From contig JAEWGW010000025.1 in assembly GCA_023388055.1 (NCBI GenBank), positions 496,001 to 560,000 of the forward strand: a stretch of DNA of 64,000 nt, in the 5' to 3' direction. The notes under the pieces were generated by a model. That model saw only the letters and a program-made list of their open reading frames with translations. It was not told the DNA's origin and searched no databases. This document shows, in pieces, positions 1 through 6,901 of the stretch; positions within the stretch are counted from its first letter, which is position 1; every line of letters begins with the position of its first letter. Source of the stretch: Bacillota bacterium (GTDB taxonomy: Bacteria > Bacillota > Bacilli > Paenibacillales > NBRC-103111). A program made the position numbers and the translations under genes.

Positions 1-188
1 TCCATCATATGAGGACATTTGCCCCTTTGTGATTGGAAGGCGCCCATCTTGCCTCTCTCTGTCCCCGGTGGACAAGACGCATATCCGGAAGCCCGGCCTC
101 ATAGGCTGTAATAACAGGAGCTTGAAGCCCGGCAGGATCAATGCCAAGTTGGCTTAGCCGGGACGATGGAAAAAGGGGAGAACTGAAC
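1..188. other. unassigned left edge
   Basis: No convincing coding frame covers these bases. The plus-strand frames close early, and the open minus-strand frame has the Pro/Ser/Arg-rich composition of a GC-driven shadow. In B. subtilis the gene before ytpI is nrnA (ytqI), but I cannot recognise its 3' end here. A GGGGAG Shine-Dalgarno element at about 175-180 belongs to the next gene. Confidence 0.3.
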
Positions 189-467
189 ATGCCATTTTGG
201 AAGCATCTTTTGTATTTGGGCCTTGCAGGAGGTATGCTGCTGTATGCCGTACCGCGGCTGGCGGTAGGAGAGGGGCTGGGGGCGGGGCCGGTGTTCGGCA
301 CGGTATGGCTCTGCTTCGCCCTGCTGGTAATCGCAGCACAGCTTCATGAACTGCTGGGTGTGGACGCCAAGAAACGGGAGCGGCTGCGGCAGGTCAAGCG
401 GATGAGAAGGTTCAAGCTCCAGCGGAAAGCGGACAATCTGGCAGGACGTCTCGGAAAAGGGGCCTAG
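189..467 (+). CDS. ytpI: YtpI-like small membrane protein
   Basis: A 92-residue protein with two hydrophobic segments (about residues 6-22 and 34-54) and a very basic C-terminal tail rich in Lys and Arg, so probably a two-pass membrane protein with a cytoplasmic tail. The family has no known function. The name rests on hydropathy, size and position: in B. subtilis ytpI lies directly before the CBS/DRTGG gene ytoI, as here. The ATG at 189 is preferred over an in-frame ATG at 141 because GGGGAG sits about 8 bases before it. A terminator follows directly, so it is not co-transcribed with ytoI by simple readthrough. Confidence 0.65.
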   Translation: MPFWKHLLYLGLAGGMLLYAVPRLAVGEGLGAGPVFGTVWLCFALLVIAAQLHELLGVDAKKRERLRQVKRMRRFKLQRKADNLAGRLGKGA

Positions 468-475
468 CCCATCAA

Positions 476-505
476 GACCCGGCGGGTAATTCGCCGGTTT
501 TTTTG
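476..505 (+). terminator. terminator after ytpI
   Basis: CCGGCG (479-484) pairs with CGCCGG (492-497) and is followed by seven T residues, a standard intrinsic terminator 9 bases after the ytpI stop. Confidence 0.85.
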
Positions 506-611
506 CATATGTCAGGCGGGAGGGAGATGGGGATAGGGCACCTGACGAAGAGGTGGGTGTTGGCTGGCAAAAGCAGACCTGAGCGGGCAATGGTCGGACC
601 AACGTTGACTC

Positions 612-794
612 TAACGAATCTCAGCCACGCTAATTCATCCATACAGTCCGTTTCGTCTTTTTAACGAATCTGAGGAGCCTTATCTCACCAAAAAGAGCCT
701 GAGATGAGCAGGAAGGGAAGAAATAGCGTCGCTCAGATTCGTTACATTTCCAAACGTGCTGATTTTCGGGAAATAAGCTTTGTGAGATTCGTTA
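612..794. repeat. four-unit intergenic element, copy I
   Basis: Two forward units begin with TAACGAATC at 612 and 662. Two reverse units end with GATTCGTTA at 744 and 794. Spacing is 50, 83 and 50 bp, 183 bp in total. Each unit continues from the shared word into a CGCTATT-like end. The outer units (1 and 4) share TAACGAATCTCA and the inner units (2 and 3) share TAACGAATCTGAG, consistent with nested pairing. It fills most of the 435-base gap between ytpI and ytoI. Function unknown. Confidence 0.85.
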
Positions 795-825
795 GAGCCA
801 GAAACGGCTGGATGTGTTTTTCCTA

Positions 826-855
826 TTGTCGCAGCGGGTGATTCTATACTATAAT
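826..855 (+). promoter_or_regulatory. sigma-A-type promoter of ytoI
   Basis: TTGTCG (826-831), an 18-base spacer and TATAAT (850-855), about 48 bases before the ytoI start. It lies just outside the right end of repeat copy I. Confidence 0.6.
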
Positions 856-902
856 TGGGACAATAACAGTATGGTACAGAATCCGGATTTGAGGTGTAAC
901 AG

Positions 903-2240
903 ATGACGAATATCTCCCAGGATGATTCGCTTACGAAGCATGAACAGATACTCCGTTATATCGAAAGCCTGAAGGTCGGAAACAAAATCTCCGTCCGCAA
1001 AATTGCCAAGGATATGGAGGTCAGCGAGGGCACTGCTTACCGCGCCATCAAGGAAGCGGAGAACCAGGGACTTGTCAGCACCAAGGAACGGATCGGCACC
1101 GTAAGGGTGGAGAAAAAGCAGCGCAACAACATCGATAAACTGACCTTTTCCGAAGTCGTAAATATTGTGGACGGGGTTGTGTTAGGCGGAGCACAGGGTC
1201 TGGAGAAGACGCTGAACAAGTTCGTCATCGGGGCCATGCAGGAGGAGGCCATGATCCGCTACATTGAGGAGGGCAACCTGCTGATTGTGGGCAACCGGGA
1301 AAAAGCCCATATCTTCGCGCTCCAGCTGGGGGCGGCGGTGCTCATCACCGGGGGCTTCGATACCTCCGACGAAGTGAAGCTGTTGGCCAACAAAATGGGA
1401 CTGCCCATTATCTCCTGCAGCTACGACACCTTCACCGTGGCTTCTATGATCAACCGCGCGATTTACGACCGGCTAATCAAGAAGAAAATTATGCTGGTAG
1501 AGGACATTCTGCCTTCCCGCGGACAGGTCTCCACCCTCAAAAGCTCCCATACCGCACAGGATATGCGGGAGCTCATCGAAAGCTCCAGCCACAGCCGGTT
1601 TCCCGTGGTGGACGAATGGAACCGGGTGGTGGGTGTAGTCACCTCGAAGGATATGCTGGGGGCTCCGGCGGAGCAGACCATCGATAAGCTGATGACCCGC
1701 AATCCGCTCACCGTGTATATGCAAACCTCCTTGGCCTCGGCGGCGCATTTGATGGTATGGGAGGGGATCGAGCTTCTGCCGGTGGTGGACGCCAACCGGA
1801 AGCTGATCGGCGTCATCAGCCGCAAGGACGTGCTGAAGGTGATGCAGTATGTCCAACGCCAGCCGCAGGTGGGAGAAACCTTCGAGGATCTCATCTGGGC
1901 GGGATTCGAGGAGTTCCGGGACGAGGAAGGGCGGATATACTTCCGCGGGACAGTGACACCGCAGATGACCAACCATCTGGGCTCGGTTTCCGCCGGGGTG
2001 CTGACGACACTGATGAAGCAGAGCGCCGTCCGCGCTGTCCATGAAAGTAAAAAGGGCGACATGGTCATTGACAACATGTCCACTTATTTCCTGCACCCGG
2101 TGCAGATTGAAAGTCAGATTGAGATTCGTCCCCGGATCATCGAGATCAGCCGCAAATTCGGCAAGGTGGACGTGGAGATGTTCTACAACGGCCAGATGGT
2201 AGCCAAGGCTATGCTGACGGCTCAGGTGTTTGACCAGTAA
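903..2240 (+). CDS. ytoI: DRTGG/CBS/thioesterase-domain regulator YtoI
   Basis: A 445-residue multidomain protein. Residues 1-70 look like a winged HTH, followed by a DRTGG-type domain (about 75-185, with the ITGGF signature), two CBS motifs (about 190-310) and a hot-dog thioesterase-like domain (about 325-445). This matches the YtoI family in order and length. CBS pairs usually bind adenine nucleotides and DRTGG domains associate with them, so it is probably a nucleotide-sensing regulator; its target is unknown. The ATG at 903 has GAGGTG 6 bases upstream. An HxlR-type regulator begins 30 bases after it on the same strand. Confidence 0.85.
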   Translation: MTNISQDDSLTKHEQILRYIESLKVGNKISVRKIAKDMEVSEGTAYRAIKEAENQGLVSTKERIGTVRVEKKQRNNIDKLTFSEVVNIVDGVVLGGAQGLEKTLNKFVIGAMQEEAMIRYIEEGNLLIVGNREKAHIFALQLGAAVLITGGFDTSDEVKLLANKMGLPIISCSYDTFTVASMINRAIYDRLIKKKIMLVEDILPSRGQVSTLKSSHTAQDMRELIESSSHSRFPVVDEWNRVVGVVTSKDMLGAPAEQTIDKLMTRNPLTVYMQTSLASAAHLMVWEGIELLPVVDANRKLIGVISRKDVLKVMQYVQRQPQVGETFEDLIWAGFEEFRDEEGRIYFRGTVTPQMTNHLGSVSAGVLTTLMKQSAVRAVHESKKGDMVIDNMSTYFLHPVQIESQIEIRPRIIEISRKFGKVDVEMFYNGQMVAKAMLTAQVFDQ

Positions 2241-2270
2241 AGAGCTGTGATAGTCTCTAGGAGGCGTCGG

Positions 2271-2663
2271 ATGAAAATCAGGGAGGATTATACGTGTCCG
2301 CTGGAAATCGCCCATGATATCATGAAGGGCAAATGGAAGCCCATCATTCTCTTCCAGCTGCAAAAGGAACCCGTCTCCTTGTCCGCACTGGAGCGCAGCA
2401 TTGCCGGTATCAGCCAGAAGATGCTGCTGGAGCAGCTGAAGGAGCTCCAGGCCTTCGGGTTGGTGGATAAACACACCTTTAATGGTTATCCCCTGCGGGT
2501 AGAATACTCCCTGACGCCCGAGCGTGGACGGAGAATGCTGGAGGCTGTGCGGATCATGCAGCAGATTGGTGTTGACATTATGGTGGAGCAAGGCCAGACC
2601 GACTTTTTGGATGCAAAGGGGATTGCCTATTCCAAAGAAAGCTGCCCACAAAAAAGTGGGTAA
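2271..2663 (+). CDS. HxlR-family transcriptional regulator
   Basis: A 130-residue winged-helix protein of the HxlR type: CPLE near the N terminus, GKWKPIIL in helix 1, the ISQKMLLEQLKEL recognition region and YSLTPERG in the wing. The N-terminal Cys of CPLE is the redox-sensing residue in HypR-like members; it is present here, as is a second Cys near the C terminus. The ATG at 2271 is chosen over the GTG at 2247 because AGGAGG lies directly before it. The next gene, an isochorismatase-fold hydrolase, has its own promoter and may be a target. Confidence 0.85.
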   Translation: MKIREDYTCPLEIAHDIMKGKWKPIILFQLQKEPVSLSALERSIAGISQKMLLEQLKELQAFGLVDKHTFNGYPLRVEYSLTPERGRRMLEAVRIMQQIGVDIMVEQGQTDFLDAKGIAYSKESCPQKSG

Positions 2664-2692
2664 TGTACACTTCTCTCCCCCCTCCTTATAAT
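2664..2692 (+). promoter_or_regulatory. possible promoter of the hydrolase gene
   Basis: TGTACA (2664-2669), 17 bases, then TATAAT (2687-2692), starting right after the HxlR stop codon. The -10 box is perfect; the -35 matches four of six consensus bases. Confidence 0.5.
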
Positions 2693-2721
2693 AGGCGTAA
2701 TTGCGGTGAGGAGGGGCTTGT

Positions 2722-3279
2722 ATGGCAGACAGTGCTTTGCTTTTGATCGATATCCAGAACGATTATTTTCCCGGGGGAAAATGGGTGCTCCATGAGCCGG
2801 AGGAAGCGGCGGCCAAGGCTGCGCGGGTGCTTGCGGATTACCGCAGGACGGGGCTGCCGGTATTCCATATCCGGCATGAAAGCCTTCAGCCGGGAGCGGC
2901 ATTCTTCCTGCCCGGTACATCCGGTGCGGATATCCATCCCCTGGTGGCACCTGTGGAGGGGGAGCGGGTGCTGCTGAAGCATGTGCCCAATGCCTTCTTC
3001 GGAACTGGCTTGCATGAAGAACTGCAAGCCGCGGGAATCAAACACCTGACCGTATGCGGGATGATGACCCATATGTGCATCGATACCAGCGTTCGGGCAG
3101 CTCGGGACTATGGGTACACGGTTACCCTCTTGGAGGATGCCTGTGCCACCCGGGATCTGGAATGGCAGGGGGAGCGGCTTCCTGCGGACACGGTCCAGAA
3201 GACCATGCTGGCCGCTTTAAACGGGACCTTTGCCCGGATTATGCGGGTGGAGCCTTACCTGGTGGAGACAGGTTTATAA
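2722..3279 (+). CDS. isochorismatase-family cysteine hydrolase
   Basis: A 185-residue cytoplasmic alpha/beta hydrolase of the isochorismatase-like superfamily (nicotinamidases, N-carbamoylsarcosine amidases, isochorismatases). The Asp-Lys-Cys triad is visible as D10 in LLIDIQNDY, K86 in VLLKHVPNAF and C119 in CGMMTHMCID. These enzymes hydrolyse amide or vinyl-ether bonds through a Cys nucleophile. Substrate cannot be read from sequence; the D-x-Q-N-D-Y motif alone does not make it a nicotinamidase. A GAGGAGG site precedes the ATG. Its position behind an HxlR regulator suggests regulated detoxification or nicotinamide-type salvage (inference). Confidence 0.85.
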   Translation: MADSALLLIDIQNDYFPGGKWVLHEPEEAAAKAARVLADYRRTGLPVFHIRHESLQPGAAFFLPGTSGADIHPLVAPVEGERVLLKHVPNAFFGTGLHEELQAAGIKHLTVCGMMTHMCIDTSVRAARDYGYTVTLLEDACATRDLEWQGERLPADTVQKTMLAALNGTFARIMRVEPYLVETGL

Positions 3280-3347
3280 GCTTTACGTTGGATACTGCAA
3301 TATGGTATACTTCGGGCAACAAGATAAGCCCCGGACGCAAAGCATGC

Positions 3348-3383
3348 GCCGATTGTTCCTTAGCCGGAACAGTCGGCTTTTTT
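3348..3383 (+). terminator. terminator after the cysteine hydrolase gene
   Basis: GCCGATTGTTCC (3348-3359) pairs with GGAACAGTCGGC (3366-3377), followed by six T residues. The stem is long with one mismatch. Confidence 0.85.
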
Positions 3384-3457
3384 GCGTGGCCCACAAAAAA
3401 GCGGCTTGCCGCACCCGGACGGGCAGGGTATCATAGAAGGACAAGGAGAGGGTAGCC

Positions 3458-3859
3458 ATGGACGAAACCCGGCAGCTATTGCATGCCATTCTTAAAAACC
3501 AGGAGCTTACCAACGTGAAGGTAACGGCTGTGCAGGATGAATTGCTCCATTTCCGCAGAGAAACAATCGAAAAGTTTTCACAAATTGACGGCAGACTGGA
3601 CAAGATGGACAGCCGCATGGACAAAATGGACGACAGGTTTGACCGAATGGACAAGCGCATGGATGAGAATAACAGCGAGCTACGGAGCTTTGAAGCGAAA
3701 ACAGCTGACAATTTCAGACAAATCCATGAGCGGCTGGACGAGAACGCCTTCGAGCAGAGGAAGGAACGGCGCTATCGGGAAAGCCTGGAGCGCGACCTGG
3801 ACAAGCTGACGGAACGGCTGGAAAAGGTAGAGGAACATATCGGCTTTGAACGACAATAA
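3458..3859 (+). CDS. coiled-coil protein of unknown function
   Basis: A 133-residue, highly charged protein without Cys that is almost entirely heptad-like. The middle (about residues 45-75) carries a tandem pattern of D-R/K-M-D units (LDKMDSRMDKMDDRFDRMDK), followed by Glu/Arg-rich helix to the C terminus. No signal peptide or membrane segment is seen. Such short D-x-M-D coiled-coil proteins are common in Paenibacillus and related phage genomes, often without known role. AAGGAGA lies 9 bases before the ATG. Terminators flank it on both sides, so it is a single-gene unit. Confidence 0.75.
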   Translation: MDETRQLLHAILKNQELTNVKVTAVQDELLHFRRETIEKFSQIDGRLDKMDSRMDKMDDRFDRMDKRMDENNSELRSFEAKTADNFRQIHERLDENAFEQRKERRYRESLERDLDKLTERLEKVEEHIGFERQ

Positions 3860-3863
3860 TTCC

Positions 3864-3890
3864 AAAAACCCGGTATGTCCGGGTTTTTTT
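3864..3890 (+). terminator. terminator after the coiled-coil gene
   Basis: AAAACCCGG pairs with CCGGGTTTT across a short loop, followed by T residues to 3890. Confidence 0.85.
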
Positions 3891-3931
3891 ATATGAAAAA
3901 ATGTGTATGTGCATTCAACTCCCGGTTGGGG

Positions 3932-4039
3932 AAAAAGTGGCGCAGCCCAATCCGAGATACATGGTTTCCCGTCTCCGATTCCCTAATAATAGGAAATAGC
4001 CACCTTCCTTTTATAAGATGAGGCGGCGCCACTTTTTTT
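3932..4039. repeat. 108-bp inverted-repeat leader before the HTH-peptidase gene
   Basis: AAAAAGTGGCGC (3932-3943) and GCGCCACTTTTT (4026-4037) form a perfect 12-bp inverted repeat 82 bases apart. A second pair, AATCCGAGA with TCTCCGATT, nests inside. The right arm ends in seven T residues just before the AAGGAGC ribosome binding site at about 4041. It could be an attenuator-like leader or a small terminal-inverted-repeat element. No T-box or known riboswitch core was recognised. Confidence 0.5.
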
Positions 4040-4054
4040 GAAGGAGCTGGTTTT

Positions 4055-5860
4055 ATGCTAAGCGCAGAACACATCGGGAGAAGGATCGCTCTTCTCCGCA
4101 AGGAAAAACGGCTGTCCCAGGAGCAGCTGGCCGAAGAGTTGAATGTCAGCCCCCAGGCAGTCTCCAAATGGGAAACGGGTAAATCCATCCCCGAAACCGC
4201 CAGTTTGCCGCTGTTGTCACGGGTTTTGGGACAGTCCATCGACAGCATCCTGCTGCCGCGTCAGCTGGTGGTGCTTTCAGCTGTTTATACGGATGGTGAG
4301 GATCAGGAGGATGTGACGCACCGGGTGAACGCCTTCGTAAGCGGAGACCGCCTGAGACTTCGTGTGGAGGAAGGGGGGCTGGCGGCGGCCTCTGCCACCG
4401 GTGACCGGATGAAGGTGCTGCTGATGAAAGTGGAGGCCCCTGCAGGCATATTTTTCATCTGTGCACCGGAAGGGGAACTCTTGGACCTGAGGTTGGATGG
4501 GGGGATGCCGGAAGGGGCTGCTGTTTATACAGCGGGCGCCGGAGAGCTGCAATTTATCCACGGTGCTTACGGAAACCGGCATCATGCCCGGAATGTGATG
4601 AACAAGCTGGCCCATTACCGGTATTTCCGCTGGAAGGCTCTGACCGCGAATCATGAACAGTTTCCCAGTCTGACAGAAAACGAAGGTCCGGATTATTTGC
4701 TGCTGGTTTACTTGAATGAGCAAGGTCTTCATGCTGTCAGCTGCCGGGAAGGGGAGCGGATCCGCTACAATACGGACAGAACCCGGCTATACCGGGATGT
4801 AAGCAGCGGTGATTCCTATATCGTGGCGGGGGTCGGGCAGCTTGGTTTCGGGAAAGGCCAGGATTGCTCCTGGGCGGGCGCGCTTCTCCTGTCCCTCAAG
4901 ACGATGGGGGTGGATACCTCTTATGAAACCGTCATGGGCGTATCGGGGGCTTGCTGGAGAATCGCCTTTGCATCCGTGTGGGATTTCAGCTCGGCAGATG
5001 CATTGGTCGCTTGTGACTATGCGGCGCCGGCTTTCCGCGCTTATGGGATCAAGCCTATTTGGGCAGACCGGATCAGCAAGGAGGAGCGGAAGCGGGTGAA
5101 GGAGCAGATTGTTTGGGATCTGGAAGCCCACCGGCTGCCGGTTGCCATCAATCTGCGGGTTGCGCCGGAATGGGGTGTGATTACAGGTTATGCCGATATG
5201 GGAAACACCCTTTTATGCCGGAGTTATTTTGATGAGGAGGTTTTTGTCCAAAAAGGGAATGATCCGGCATTTCAGGAGGAAATGGCCCGTACCGGAGGAT
5301 ATTTGTATGTGGATAACTGGCCATTTGCTTTGGTCAGAATGGGTGAAATATCCGAGGCCCCGCCCGCTGTTGAAAGTCTGTTGGCTTCCCTCCGGCTTAG
5401 AATGAATACCATGGGCAAAACCGAAAACCGGGGTTATAAGCTGGGTTATGCGGCGTTTGAGGCCTGGCGGCTCGGACTAACCGACGATTCCTGGTACATA
5501 AATGCAACAGAGGAGGATGTGAGGCGGCGATACCTGGTGAACCGCTTCTGTCTGGCCGCATTGACGGATGCCCGGAGAAGCGCCGCCATGTACCTGGCCT
5601 CCAGCCGGGAGCTGCTTCCCGAAGGCGGCGGAAGAGAGCAGCTGGACCTCCTGGCTGGGCTGTATGCCCGCATGGCGGAGAGTTTGGAGGCGGCAATGGC
5701 CCTTATTCCGGAGCAGGAGCCGTCAGCCGGCATCACCCATAAGGAGTATTGGCCGCAGGAAGCAAGAAAAACCCAGGCGGAGCTGCTGCTCTGGGTGGCG
5801 GGACAGGAGAGGGAAGGGGACCAATGGGTTCAAGGGATTTTGGAGGCTGCTGCTCCATGA
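4055..5860 (+). CDS. XRE-type HTH fused to a BtrH-like cysteine-peptidase fold
   Basis: A 601-residue protein. Residues 7-62 are a classic XRE helix-turn-helix (LSQEQLAEELNVSPQAVSKW). A spacer of about 140 residues follows, then from about 200 a domain resembling BtrH/C39-like papain-fold proteins, with the putative nucleophile C271 in QDCSWAGALLL, a later PEWGVITGYAD strand and an RSYFDEE motif. The last 170 residues are helical. BtrH-type domains catalyse acyl transfer from carrier proteins or act as peptidase-like folds. The combination suggests a regulator with a ligand-binding or processing domain; this is inference. The ATG has AAGGAG upstream. The stop abuts the stop of ytrI with no spacer. 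Confidence 0.7.
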   Translation: MLSAEHIGRRIALLRKEKRLSQEQLAEELNVSPQAVSKWETGKSIPETASLPLLSRVLGQSIDSILLPRQLVVLSAVYTDGEDQEDVTHRVNAFVSGDRLRLRVEEGGLAAASATGDRMKVLLMKVEAPAGIFFICAPEGELLDLRLDGGMPEGAAVYTAGAGELQFIHGAYGNRHHARNVMNKLAHYRYFRWKALTANHEQFPSLTENEGPDYLLLVYLNEQGLHAVSCREGERIRYNTDRTRLYRDVSSGDSYIVAGVGQLGFGKGQDCSWAGALLLSLKTMGVDTSYETVMGVSGACWRIAFASVWDFSSADALVACDYAAPAFRAYGIKPIWADRISKEERKRVKEQIVWDLEAHRLPVAINLRVAPEWGVITGYADMGNTLLCRSYFDEEVFVQKGNDPAFQEEMARTGGYLYVDNWPFALVRMGEISEAPPAVESLLASLRLRMNTMGKTENRGYKLGYAAFEAWRLGLTDDSWYINATEEDVRRRYLVNRFCLAALTDARRSAAMYLASSRELLPEGGGREQLDLLAGLYARMAESLEAAMALIPEQEPSAGITHKEYWPQEARKTQAELLLWVAGQEREGDQWVQGILEAAAP

Positions 5861-6367
5861 TCAGGTAGGCGGCGGAGCAAATTCGCTGCATGTAATATAA
5901 AGAGTGAATTCCGTTTGAACCACCATCAGATAACGGACCGAAATCTGGTAATTCTTCCCGAATACGTTCCGGTACACCTTTTTGTCCACCAGATTAGTGA
6001 AGATATCGGGAGCCTCCCGCACCGCGCTGACCGGCTTGCCGCTGGTCAGCTTTAGATCCTCATAGACAAGACGCTTCAACTCGTTGAGCACATTGGCATC
6101 CGCCTTGTCCGCTTCCTTCGGCGTGAATTCCGCCATCACCTTGATTCGGCCGATGTACGCCTGGTTTTGCTTGAACTTATTCAGCCCTTCCATGCTGTCC
6201 TGAAGGGTTTTGTTCTGGTTGGAGAGCTCTCCAACCCTTTCATGTAGAATGGATAAATGTGCCTGGTAAATGCTCAAATAAACAGCGGCCCCCACGATCA
6301 TCCCCGCTATAAAAATACCCGTTCCGGAAAGCAGGCTCTTGTACAGCTCAAAGGAGGGAACCCGCAT
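5861..6367 (-). CDS. ytrI: YtrI-like sporulation membrane protein
   Basis: A 168-residue protein with one N-terminal membrane segment (about residues 14-34), a short coiled coil (about 36-66) and an extracytoplasmic-type domain. YtrI and its partner YtrH are sporulation proteins made in the mother cell under sigma-E in B. subtilis. Identification rests on topology, length and coupling to ytrH: the two genes share one base (TGATG overlap), so they are translationally coupled. It runs head-on into the HTH-peptidase gene with no intergenic base. Confidence 0.75.
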   Translation of the reverse strand: MRVPSFELYKSLLSGTGIFIAGMIVGAAVYLSIYQAHLSILHERVGELSNQNKTLQDSMEGLNKFKQNQAYIGRIKVMAEFTPKEADKADANVLNELKRLVYEDLKLTSGKPVSAVREAPDIFTNLVDKKVYRNVFGKNYQISVRYLMVVQTEFTLYITCSEFAPPPT

Positions 6368-6696
6368 CAGTCCATACCGCCCCTGCAGATCATCCGGATC
6401 AGCTCATACGCCAGCTGCGCTCCGGCAAAGGCTCCTGCAAAATACACAATTTGCTTAAAGGCCGGGGAGAGATAACCTTCAGCAAAATTGGCTTCGATCA
6501 CCCGGAATGGGTCGATGGTGCCTCCCACCGCAGCCACCATGGCCCATACCTTGATATTGTCCGCAATGGTCATCATGGTGCTGGAGGGCGGGCGCAGCAG
6601 CGCCGTAGCCCCGATGCCCGCAAGCAAACAGCCTCCCATCACAATCCCGAAGGCTACGAAAAAGTTCAGCCACAGCTTCCATAAAAACAATTCCAT
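6367..6696 (-). CDS. ytrH: sporulation membrane protein YtrH
   Basis: A 109-residue hydrophobic protein with three probable membrane segments (about 10-32, 48-62 and 82-100). It has the features of the YtrH family (an FGIVMGGCLLAGIGATALL segment, then GGTIDPFRVIEANF). YtrH is needed for normal spore development in B. subtilis. It is the first gene of a two-gene minus-strand operon with ytrI and diverges from dnaE, the arrangement known in Bacillus. Confidence 0.88.
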   Translation of the reverse strand: MELFLWKLWLNFFVAFGIVMGGCLLAGIGATALLRPPSSTMMTIADNIKVWAMVAAVGGTIDPFRVIEANFAEGYLSPAFKQIVYFAGAFAGAQLAYELIRMICRGGMD

Positions 6697-6812
6697 GGGA
6701 ATCCCCCTCTACGCGTTAAACTCGGACCGGCACAGATCAACGGGTTGTCCCGTACTAAAAATTTATGCCACTGCCTGTACGAATAGAAGAGAGAGACGAA
6801 AGCGAATGTGGG

Positions 6813-6841
6813 TTCGCATTTTCAGGGTTCTGTGTTAAAAT
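6813..6841 (+). promoter_or_regulatory. possible dnaE promoter
   Basis: TTCGCA (6813-6818), 17 bases, TAAAAT (6836-6841), about 60 bases before dnaE. The -35 overlaps a GCGAA/TTCGC dyad at 6802-6817. Confidence 0.45.
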
Positions 6842-6901
6842 AGAGGGAAGAGTAGAGCCGCCGGAAACCGGAGGCTGCTTAAGGGCGGGGAGGGCTGCAA
6901 G

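Noticed and set aside
612..794. CRISPR-like array (50-bp periodicity)
   Set aside because: Only two units per orientation, orientation flips in the middle, units vary, and no cas gene is in the window.
3901..4054. T-box or known riboswitch before the HTH-peptidase gene
   Set aside because: No T-box core or other conserved aptamer sequence was found; only generic inverted repeats are present.
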